Assembly (NCBI GenBank): GCA_030295235.1
Contig: AP026153.1
Location: 372,001-436,000, forward strand
DNA: 64,000 bases
From: Fistulifera solaris
Lineage: Eukaryota > Bacillariophyta > Bacillariophyceae > Naviculales > Stauroneidaceae
Reading direction: 5' to 3'
The position numbers and the translations under genes were made by a program. This document shows positions 55,876 through 64,000 of the stretch, in pieces. Numbering within the stretch: position 1 is the first letter of the stretch; each line of letters begins with the position of its first letter. The notes under the pieces were generated by a model. That model had not been told where the DNA came from and searched no databases. It was given only the letters and a program-made list of their open reading frames with translations.

Positions 55876-57931
55876 TCATAATGTCGTGTTACTCAAGTCC
55901 GGGTCGTCCAGATTTTTTCCTTCGAGGGCCTTTTCCAAAGCTTCCATACCTCGTGTTGTTTGTGCCTCTTGACTAGGATTCCTTACAACTGGCACCGAAG
56001 AGCCTCCTTTGTACATTGTCAATCCCTGTGGATATTGAATGTATTTGCTGGGTTTCGTCTTGGGTGGTTGCTTATTCTTGGCCATTTCCCACAGAATACC
56101 AGCACGAAAGGATCCCTGCTTGTAGAGTTGTGGACCACTGCCATATTTCAAATAGTTTTCATGCTTCTTGGCTTTTAATAATGCCGTTTTCTCTTCGTCA
56201 TCTTCTTCACTGTCAACTGCTCCGCCTTTGTTTCGAATTGGTCGACGCGGGGTCATCGGGGTGGGCATCGGTGTCTTCATGGCGGCCGCGGCCTCTTCTT
56301 CAATGGTAGCCACCCAATCGCGCACCGACGGCAATAAATTTACAAACACACCAAAACAGGAAACCAAAAAAAGCAAAAAGAAATACTTGTACACTTTCGA
56401 TTCGGCATATTCGTGTAAGTGCGAGAGACTGGATGTGCCCGACGCATTGTGGAACCATGCTGCGCATATTTGGTAAAGAATGATGCAGGCGATGTTCGGA
56501 AGTCCACCTATACAAAACAGGTTGGTAGCACTAGCCAATGCTTTTTGCTTCCGGAGGCGACGCTGTAAAGGCGACTTCGTAAGCCGCCGACACTGCGAAT
56601 ATCTCGCCGGCACCAATGAGAACGTAACTCATGGCTTGCCAAGCAACGTTCACTTTTTCACCACTTTCTGCAAATCGAGAATGAATCTTGTACTCCACCA
56701 GGAGTGCCCAAGCAATGGCCAGAGCGCCGAGGGCGCTGCCAATGGCGAATTTATGAGTGGTCGCCAGCTTGATATTGCATTTCGCCAGGGTCGGATACAG
56801 CATATTTCCAATCAAATAACCGAACACTAACACCGCGACAGAATCGGCATTATTCATCGTGGCAGCATCGATACACCCGAAAAGCTTTTCCATGACAATA
56901 CCTTGCACAATGAAGGTGGTCGCCATTTGGGAGTAGGCGATATTGAACGGGATGACGAGCAGTGATATTTTCAAAACGGTCATTAATGAAAAGTCGGTGG
57001 ACGGCGACGGCGTCAAAAATTCGTACGGACTCTTTTTCCTTTCGGCTTTGGGAGTCCATAGTTGAAATTGCCCCTGCGGTCGTGTTCTCACGTACTTGGG
57101 GGTACCGAGCAAAAATAAAAAGACGCCGAGCGTCAAAACGAGGACAGGAATGAAGTATGCGGTCGTAATATCGTATTGAGCCACCTGTGGAACGATGACT
57201 CCTCCCGCGAGCGCTCCAATATTGATGCACATGTAAAAATTGACGTAGTAAGATTCAATCAAGGATGATTGCAAAATTGGATGAAATTGTTTGGCCCCAA
57301 AAACGTTGACGACGGACTTGACACTGCCCGTGCCGATCGGCCAGAGTGCCAGCAAACCCCATCGTAGTGCAGATTGATTAAATGTCGGACCCAAACACCC
57401 CGGAATTGTAGTAAGAGCAATCAACGTCAAGCCTGGTATGTAAAACAACATTGCACCCCCGGCAATGGTGTAATATTCACCCAGAAAACAATCCGCCAGC
57501 AAGGCCCCCACAAAGGGCATGGTGTACGCAATGGCGGTCGATACGGAAACATACGAAGATGCCTGCACGGCTTCCATATTCGCATTCCAGTTACGATTGT
57601 AGGCGCCGGTCAAATAGGCCGCCTGTGTGTAATTAATGCCGTAAAACGCAAATCGCTCCAGCAACTCCACAATCAAAATATAGATGACCGAATACGTCAT
57701 CGGATTCAAATGATATTTGTAGTTGTCACCACGACTATCGGTAAACAACAATGGATGCACCGGATCTCCAGTCAAACATTCGTCCGGAAGCGATTCCAGT
57801 TGTTCTTCCGTCGATACATTGGCCGGCAATTCGACTTCTAAGGGCATAGACGTCGAATAATACATCGTTTTATCCGAACCAGTAGAAGGAGCATCTCCCG
57901 ACGGATGCACAATGCGAGGTGACGTGCTCAT
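55876..57931 (-). CDS. Proton-dependent oligopeptide transporter (POT/PTR2), frameshifted
   Basis: Start ATG 57931 (MSTSPRIVHPSG). After a soluble N-terminus comes YILIVELLERFAFYGINYTQAAYLTG, the ELxERFxxYG proton-coupling motif of the POT family, then a DCFLGEYYTIAGG loop, FYMCINIGALAGG (the PTR2 signature area) and further helices to 12. The first frame ends EAFTASPPEAKSIG; shortening the T5 run on the plus strand at 56542-56546 by one base joins it to ALASATNLFCIGGLPNIACIILYQ, and the last two helices (YKYFFLLFLVSCFGVFVNLL) follow. The C-terminal 130 residues are soluble and acidic/basic mixed. POT proteins import di/tripeptides or nitrate with protons; the substrate is not deduced. Confidence 0.87.
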
Positions 57932-58489
57932 TTCTTTGTAAAAGAATTGGAACCTTGACAACCCCGGAAAACTGTTGCTTAGTATTCGAATGAACTCATC
58001 AGTCGTCGTCAAAAGTGCCAACGAAAAACGTCTGCATTCTCGTTTGCGTCACAAAAGCTTCCGTTTTTCTTGTGGCACTATTGTTGCGTCACCCGGAGGC
58101 GCATGACGTCGATCATCGTGATTCACAACAGTCACGGTTAAAACAAGGGGAACGAACGAAAGTGTGGTGAAACATAAATATTAGCAAAACAGATGAACGC
58201 TCATTTCTTATGGACTACAATGACATCATTTGAGACTCGTGACAGAATCGTATAGTAAAACGAAGAAAAACAAGAGTGAAACGTGCAGCACAGCTTCATC
58301 GGAAGGAGGAAAATAGAGGTGCGATATTTTTAACCAATCAGTGAGCCAGGGAAATGAAAAAATGCTCCGCATTTGGTTTTTCATCTTCGTTCGACCGGGA
58401 ATCCCAACCAAAGTCAAAGACCTCAATGAGCTCATAAAAACGATTTCGTCTCGGTTGACATCGCAATCTCTCTCGTAAACATCATCACC
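57932..58489. promoter_or_regulatory. Divergent intergenic region, POT and secreted acidic protein
   Basis: 558 bp between outward-reading genes. The 50 bases before the plus-strand ATG at 58490 are C/T-rich (CATCGCAATCTCTCTCG), a common feature near diatom initiation sites. Nothing else is supported. Confidence 0.35.
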
Positions 58490-59722
58490 ATGAAGCTCGT
58501 TCTCTCTCTTTTGGCCGGACTCGTCTCTTTGACGCAGGCTCGTCTCAACGTCGCTACGACCGTGCAACAACAGGAAGCCGAGATGGCGACCGAACTCGGT
58601 CGCAAGAAGAAGACAAATCAAGGCTGGCACAATCTTATTCATGTGACGTTCACGATGGATCACTTCAAGTCGTTCGACGAGCCGGGCGAATTCAACAAGA
58701 AGGTGGCCGTCGGAGCCTTCAACCGTGCCTTCGAACAGGCCTTTGAGGGCATGTCCATGGATTGGGATTTCATTGACAGTCTCATCCCAGTCCCGGAACC
58801 GGAATATCTCAGCAAAGATCTCTCGTACGCCCGCCCTCATTCCAAGCGCCCACAACCCAAGCCGAAGAACAATCCGCGACACACCAACACCTGGACGATT
58901 TACTACGGAAGCATTCATGGGGATGCAACTTGTCGCCTTTGCCCGAACGATTTCTTGGGAAGCGGAGCGAGCGGAGAGAGCTTTTCGAACTTTCTCCGCG
59001 ATCAAGCCAAGTGGGATGAAGTGGGCAAATTGTTTTGCATGGAGTTGAAAGGAACGGGCATTGAGAACTTTGAAGATATCAAGAACTGCGCGTTCACGGT
59101 CGGGTATGTCGGTGACAACGAGATGGAGTTGATGGAGTCTTCCGCCACCGCGGCTCTCGCGTCGGACGTTTTGAAAGATGTTTCGGGAAGCACCAACGCC
59201 ATCGTCACCGCGTATCGCATTCATCCGTCCGCCGTCTTGGACATGGAGGTCCTCGAGAAGGCATTCACTGTCGCCTACAACAACGTCTTTGAGGACCGCG
59301 ACTTTGTGGTGGAGGGAGTTCAGCTTTTGCGTCAGATTGTCGCGGATGAAATGGCGGTGGGTCAGAGCAGTGTGCGTGTTCACGACAATGAGATTGCCAT
59401 TTCGGCCTTTGACGAAGAGGACGATGCAGGAGACGACGACAGCGACAGCGAGGGCGCTGATTCGGAGGACGCCGATGACGACGACGATAGTGACGATGTC
59501 GAGTTCCTCACCGCCATGTACTGGTTGAAAGTCGACTGGACCTGCAAGGGATCGACGTGCAGCGCGGACGACATGTTGCCGGGTGTTTTCTTGCAGAATA
59601 CGCCCGATATCAGCCGTCACACCATCTTGGAATCGTATCTCTGCCACAACTTGCGCGAGTTCGGTGACGCGTCGTTTGCGGACGTCGAGGGATGTGACAT
59701 TATGTTTCTCGTGGGTGCATAA
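58490..59722 (+). CDS. Secreted acidic protein of unknown function
   Basis: Intact, 410 residues, with a clear signal peptide MKLVLSLLAGLVSLTQA. Codons are strongly C-ending and GC-rich compared with neighbours, which suggests high expression. Two cysteine pairs are visible (ATCRLCPND, then WTCKGSTC) plus several single Cys, consistent with disulfides. Two similar blocks, FNKKVAVGAFNRAFEQAFEG in the N-terminal half and MEVLEKAFTVAYNNVFED in the C-terminal half, suggest an internal duplication. An Asp/Glu/Ser tract (DDAGDDDSDSEGADSEDADD) lies before the last Cys-rich part; acidic tracts are frequent in biomineral or wall proteins but that is speculation. A 473-codon antisense frame is a codon-bias shadow. 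Confidence 0.8.
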   Translation: MKLVLSLLAGLVSLTQARLNVATTVQQQEAEMATELGRKKKTNQGWHNLIHVTFTMDHFKSFDEPGEFNKKVAVGAFNRAFEQAFEGMSMDWDFIDSLIPVPEPEYLSKDLSYARPHSKRPQPKPKNNPRHTNTWTIYYGSIHGDATCRLCPNDFLGSGASGESFSNFLRDQAKWDEVGKLFCMELKGTGIENFEDIKNCAFTVGYVGDNEMELMESSATAALASDVLKDVSGSTNAIVTAYRIHPSAVLDMEVLEKAFTVAYNNVFEDRDFVVEGVQLLRQIVADEMAVGQSSVRVHDNEIAISAFDEEDDAGDDDSDSEGADSEDADDDDDSDDVEFLTAMYWLKVDWTCKGSTCSADDMLPGVFLQNTPDISRHTILESYLCHNLREFGDASFADVEGCDIMFLVGA

Positions 59723-59953
59723 GTCGGCTTGTTGATTCGAAAGCGTGGTTTCGTAGACCTCAGTTATCGATTGCTGAGCTCTTGTATGGCGAGACCTCGA
59801 TCTATATTACATGATGGAAAAGAGAGACGTAATTCATAGCTGTAACTACAAGTAGTTATAATGAAACGAACATCTCTTCATTTTTTTAAAATTCATTCAA
59901 CCTTTTCTTGCAGCAGTGTTATATTTCTTAGTAAGGTTAACGTTACGTTGATT

Positions 59954-60002
59954 CATGACTGAACAGTCGTGAAAAAAAGGTAATCTACACTTTAAGTTAT
60001 AG
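59954..60002 (+). repeat. Dispersed palindromic element, copy 2
   Basis: The head TCATGACTGAACAGTCGTGA is an almost perfect palindrome. The tail contains TCTACACTTTAAG and ends TTATAG, the same as copies 1 and 3. This is the best-formed hairpin of the three. Confidence 0.6.
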
Positions 60003-60172
60003 TAAAGCTTGAAGACAAACATTCGCAAGGCTTTCATCGACATCGTAAGTCAGGGGGTGGATTGCTAGTATCACTGTGGTAAATGCAGTGTAACAACGGT
60101 TGTCATAGATTGGCCTGCTTGCAGAAAAAACGAACTTTAGCTCGAGTAGGTCGACTTCGGAAGAATTTGATT

Positions 60173-60222
60173 CACGACTGAAATGAAGTCTTGGTAAAAA
60201 CGGACAACACTTTGGCCTATAG
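60173..60222 (+). repeat. Dispersed palindromic element, copy 3
   Basis: The head CACGACTGAAATGAAGTCTTG keeps a weaker hairpin; the tail ACACTTTGGCCTATAG matches copy 1 (ACACTTTGGGTCTATAG). Confidence 0.5.
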
Positions 60223-60401
60223 TACTGGTAGCTATACGACACAATAAAGAGCAACATCGCGCATCATCGCAATGAAAGATTATCACGATGCGAGTGAGGT
60301 CAAAGTTCGAACAGGGTCTAATCTAATGCAATATGCCAGTGATGCTACAGTATCACTGTCAAACAGAATAGATTTCAGTATCGAGACAACAACCCTTAAA
60401 A

Positions 60402-61429
60402 ATGAAACGGCGGACGAGTCAGCTGCTGGGCGACTTCGCTTGGCTTCTATTTGTATCCGAGTTGATGTTCACCTTTCAAAGAATGGAGGCCGCGATTGTT
60501 GGTAATATTTATCGGCGACCGAACGATGATCAAGACTTTTTAGTGCATATTCTTTGCTTTGATATCGTTTCCAATCGTGACTGCTGCTTAGATGCTCGTC
60601 GCGCTCTCGAGCACTTGTCTCTACCGATAAAAGAAAACTGTGAGGAACACATTTCGTTGGTGCACACCGACGGCAATCGATTGATATACTCGCTTTCTTT
60701 TCCATCAAAAGACTTTATTACTGCCGGGTGGATGACTCCCAAGGAAGAAATGACCTGGAGTAGCGCAGTCAGCTTTTGTGGGATGACAAAGAATCAAGCA
60801 TGACGTTGCAAGATTTACCGTTAAAAGAAGTGATGCCACAACTCCCATCCTTATTTAATCACAACAATCAGACAGTCACAGTATGTATCGAACAGTCTCT
60901 GTCGGGCTCTGGAATGCATAGGGAGATCAACTACAAGCTGCACGCAGACCGCGACTTGAAATCACTAGATATTCTCGTACACTTGCCGGCGGATGTTTTC
61001 ATCAACCGAGAGGATGCAGTCGCCAACAATTTGCACACGCAACTCGTTGACATTGTTACAACAACGCCTATTGATTTAGAGGAACCTACCTTTGTAAGTC
61101 CAGCACATGCTGTGATACTGCGACTCGGCTACACACGAAAAGACGCATCGTTCTCCTTGAAACTGCATTTAAGATACCCACAGCCGCTGGAAACCGGAGA
61201 TTTTCGACGGATCGTATTGCCACCGTCACTGGGTGTCTTTGCCACGGTAGGAAGCGATGAACAAGTATCCGTTGTAGCTGATAACTCATGTGCTCAGCCT
61301 ATCGTAATATGGAGTGCCTGTGGACATGCGGATGATTCGTGGTGGGTCCTTGTCGCTACAGTGGGCTTTGCACTCGCAGGTGCTGCGGTCATGTTGTCGG
61401 ATCTATCAAAAGTTGCCGCATGGATATAA
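60402..61429 (+). CDS. PIGX: PIG-X/PBN1-like subunit of GPI mannosyltransferase I, frameshifted
   Basis: PIG-X stabilises PIG-M, which adds the first mannose of GPI anchors in the ER. The start ATG 60402 gives a leader with FAWLLFVSELMFTF. The lumenal domain has HREINYKLHADRDLKSLDILVHLPADVFINREDAV, then DLEEPTFVSPAHAV and LHLRYPQPLETGDFRRIVLPPSLGVFA, the conserved LHLRY-x-P and V-x-LP-P motifs, and ends with a single membrane helix (WWVLVATVGFALAGAAVML) and a short tail. The break is at the T4 run 60774-60777; a fifth T gives SFLWDDKESSMTLQDL. Total about 342 residues, usual for PIG-X. Confidence 0.85.
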
Positions 61430-61535
61430 AAAGTAAAAGAGTGGACTCAATGATAAATATGATTATATCTGACTACGTGTGAATACTGATATCATGCATT
61501 AAATGCTTCGTCTCGTCTCTGCCGATTTGAGATAC

Positions 61536-63946
61536 TTAAATGACAAGACCAGGGCGAAGAGAGATGGCAAGCTTTTCAATATCGTTCCACTTTTCACTCA
61601 AAGCAACAAGTTTCTTGCGAGCCTCTTCTTCATCTTGCTGGTACGCAGCAGAGCACTTGTCATAGACCTCGAGATCGTATTCCATGTACATTTTCAAAAC
61701 GTTCTGTGCCAAACCTTCCACAGTAGCATTCCAATGTCCAGAAGAGTTTTTGTGAAGCGGGCCGTAGATGATTGGTAGCACCGTCGCGGCATTGAGTCGC
61801 GATAAGCAGCCAGAATTGACTAAATGCTCGTTGTTCCACAAAAGAGCGCACGCTCGACCACTTGGAAATGGTCGGAGTCAAGGCAGCGCGCCAAGTTTGT
61901 AAACAGCATAGTGCTGCATTGCGCCAATTGGTCCGCACCGAGAAGCTCCAGAATCTCTTCAAGCTCATTCAAAAACATGACTTGCTTGCCGCTGTTGCTC
62001 CATGGCCAGCACTTGAAGAATCCGTTCAGGATTGGAGTAGCCGTATCGGCGTCCTTCTCAACGTATTGAATGATGCAGTACGAGAGTTGCTGGTGATAAA
62101 GCGAGACACATTTAGGCTTGTGCAAAGGAATGAGGGCCCGGACCAAAAACTGTAGATGCTCCTTTTTGAGAGGGATGGCGAAACCATTGATGATGCTACC
62201 AAGGATCTCAAGCAGTTCACCAATTCCATTATGTCGCTCCGTTTCGTAGACAAAGCGATAGAAGACGTTGGAAATGGCACGTCGGATGAACGATCGGTGA
62301 GACATGAACTTTCCGTAAATTCGGTGCAGAATTGTCTTCAGATAGTCTCGTTCGCGGGGATCTTCACTGTCAAACAGTTCAACCAACTGCAGGCAAAACT
62401 TTTGGTCCACGTATTTCTTGGCCGCCTTCGCGTTAACTTCCGAACTGACGATGAACCTCAAAAAGAACTCGTAAGCAACCTGCAAGTGCGGCCAGGCCGG
62501 CTCCAAGACAGGCTCGTCCTCTTCCGGGTCAAAGTCATCCGTCGCCGGTGGCAATGCACGGCAAACATTAGCCGATACCATTGCCATCAGATCTCCCATG
62601 ATCGATTCCGTGAAAATCTTTTGTCCAGCGGGAGTGTTGACGTAGTCCACCAACTCCAAAAGCGTCTGACGTTTCATATCTTTACCTCTCTTGTCCGCGG
62701 TCGGATCATCGAAAGAAAAAATGACACTGCACAACTTTAACTTGAGCACAAAGAGCTCTTCTCGCTTCGCCGGCGGTGCATCGCGGAGAGCTGGCAAATC
62801 CTTCAGGGCCGTGCGATCTGCACCCGGTACCTGGATCTGTACCTTCTCCATACCTGGGCGGGGTGGTTCTTTAGCTACAGCGGCAGGGGCCGTTGGAGGT
62901 TTATTGCCTGCGCTTCCTCGACGGCGAGCTTCTTCGGTTTCCTGCAGTACGAAAAGTTTTATGTTAGAAATCGAGCGACTTGAGAAAGAAAAAGGTCGGC
63001 AACGGCAACGATTTTAAGTTATTATAAGCACACACCGATACTGTTTGCTGCGAGTGATGGATGAACTCCAAGGGATGTATGGATGAACTTCGTGCCTCAA
63101 TATATGAACCGGAACGGCGCTTTTTGGAGTACAATTGTGGAATCGGCTCGGGTGTTGAGGATCGGCGTTGTGTAGCACAAAAGTGATCGGATTCATCGCC
63201 CAGATACTGAATACGCATCTCACGATAACGTGGCACCCGGTGTTCGGCCAGTAAATGGTATTCCTGGTCTTTCGTGTCGTCAATGTCAAAGACACGGATC
63301 CACGGAGACATTAGCACGTGACACGGATTTGGAAAAAGATTGATGAAGTCGTACATTGTCGAGGAAGTGCTGCGGTGATGACCACCGATCGATTGAACAA
63401 CATCGTCCGATTTCTCGGTCGTTTCTCCAAAAGTCGTGTCGAGCGGACTCAGTGGAGGCGACTCGGTGCATGACGATGCCGATGACACAGGCGAACCCGC
63501 AAGGTCGGGTAGAGGATGATTCTCCACTTTCATGAGCTTCTTGTTGGAAGGAGGGGACCACATGGTGTGCACAAAGATCGATTTCGCCAGAAATGGTTTC
63601 TTTCGGACGAAAAACACCATCTTTTGAACGATTCGTCCAGTATCTTTGAAAAATTGTCTCAACGATAACAAAGAACTGCCTGGTCCGATCTACTTAGACG
63701 AGGAAAACGCGGGCCGGTCGGTCACTTAAGCGAGGCGCGGTTCATTTTTCGGCTACACTCCATTAGCAAAAAACGTCTCACCGCCAACGAGACGAGGAAT
63801 TTGGAATCTTACGAGACGATGATTGCGATAGTCCGTACGACGGACGGTCTTACCTGTGCGGGTTGTTGCTGCGATGGTTTGTTGGCTGGCTGTTGCTGTT
63901 GTTTACTGGTATTCTTTCTCCCTTTTCCTAAGCGCATCATCATCAT
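61536..63946 (-). CDS. PP2A regulatory subunit B56 (B'), long first intron, one frameshift
   Basis: B56 targets the PP2A catalytic dimer to substrates. The HEAT-like repeats are unmistakable: LVELFDSEDPRERDYLKTILHRIYGKF, FIRRAISNVFYRFVYETERHNGIGELLEILGSIINGFAIPLK and LNELEEILELL. At the A4 run 61840-61843 the frame breaks; one base gives ERALFLWNNEHLVN, conserved as RAL-WNNE. The exon begins at 62941 after a TACTGCAG acceptor with ETEEARRRGSAGNKPP. Upstream, four ATGs at 63937-63946 start a Gln/Pro-rich exon ending QQQPAQ at 63854 with a GTAAGA donor, in matching phase 0, so a 912-nt intron is predicted. A second potential first exon lies within that intron and is listed separately. Confidence 0.88.
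62964..63620 (-). CDS. Open frame inside the B56 first intron: nested gene or alternative first exon
   Basis: From ATG 63620 the frame is 218 codons, read in the same direction as B56. It has MVFFVRKKPFLAKSIFVHTMW, Ser/Pro-rich SSASSCTESPPLSPLD, then YDFINLFPNPCHVLMSPWIRVFDIDD and EYHLLAEHRVPRYREMRIQYLGDESDHFCA. I recognise no domain. A donor-like GTGTGT at 63035 follows SQQTVS in phase 0, the same phase as the B56 acceptor at 62941, and would make a 94-nt intron of normal diatom size. It could therefore be an alternative N-terminus of B56. It could also be an independent small gene. Confidence 0.45.
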   Translation of the reverse strand: MVFFVRKKPFLAKSIFVHTMWSPPSNKKLMKVENHPLPDLAGSPVSSASSCTESPPLSPLDTTFGETTEKSDDVVQSIGGHHRSTSSTMYDFINLFPNPCHVLMSPWIRVFDIDDTKDQEYHLLAEHRVPRYREMRIQYLGDESDHFCATQRRSSTPEPIPQLYSKKRRSGSYIEARSSSIHPLEFIHHSQQTVSVCAYNNLKSLPLPTFFFLKSLDF

Positions 63947-64000
63947 CCGAGGGATATGTTGTTGTTTCGAGTGAAAAAGACTCAAAAAATAATAACAGGA

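Larger units (their letters stand above)
59723..60401. other. Intergenic region with two dispersed elements
   Basis: 680 bp between same-strand genes. It holds copies 2 and 3 of the palindromic element about 170 bases apart in the same orientation. No gene was seen; a 77-codon frame at 60272 overlaps the next gene in another frame and is rejected. Confidence 0.4.

Noticed and set aside
58226-59647. Minus-strand open frame of 473 codons antisense to the secreted acidic protein.
   Set aside because: It is a shadow of the biased codons of the plus-strand gene, has a Val/Arg-rich composition, no domain and a non-ATG start.

Overview
The window looks like nuclear DNA of a pennate diatom, most likely Phaeodactylum tricornutum or a close relative. 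This is inferred from gene content and style: short GT-AG introns of about 45-90 nt, secretory or plastid precursors with a hydrophobic leader followed by a Phe-containing motif of the diatom ASAFAP type (NAFAP, QAFVVP, LSFTP), ATP-type PEPCK with a mitochondrial presequence, and dense genes on both strands with few repeats. I could not run a database search.

Layout. 1-10.3 kb: tail of a NudC/CS-domain gene, a COP9 subunit 8-like gene, PEPCK, a two-domain phosphoglycerate mutase, a TPR-like gene, glutathione reductase and a second phosphoglycerate mutase. 10.7-17.5 kb: a four-CX9C mitochondrial protein, two small genes, a lumenal cyclophilin, a DUF92/VTE6-like membrane protein and RRP15. 17.9-20.8 kb: two tandem copies of an unrecognised family. 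21.1-31.6 kb: a UMF1/Atg22-like transporter, plastid RlmH with a decayed partial copy, an Asn-rich multi-exon gene, APC10 and ELP2. 32.2-36.0 kb: a third family copy and two unknown genes. 36.6-42.8 kb: two tandem genes that each encode two ATP-grasp ligase units. 43.3-49.7 kb: a fourth family copy, an SLC35F6-like transporter and a head-to-head pair of secreted FAD amine oxidases. 50.0-58.0 kb: an alpha/beta hydrolase, an SDR, a NIPA-like transporter and a POT transporter. 58.5-63.9 kb: a secreted acidic protein, PIG-X and a PP2A B56 subunit.

The first 10 kb is rich in C3-acid and redox metabolism: PEPCK makes phosphoenolpyruvate and dPGM interconverts 2- and 3-phosphoglycerate. Most other genes are unrelated housekeeping loci.

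A key caution: roughly two dozen conserved genes here are broken by one- or two-base indels, nearly all at homopolymers and nearly all repaired by a single-base length change. This looks like uncorrected sequencing or assembly error. I annotate such genes as whole CDS with a noted frameshift, not as pseudogenes. Biologically the most interesting items are the four-copy unknown protein family, the double ATP-grasp genes, the two-domain mutase with a dead first domain and an in-frame TAG, a 34-bp minisatellite at two loci, and a dispersed short palindromic element.
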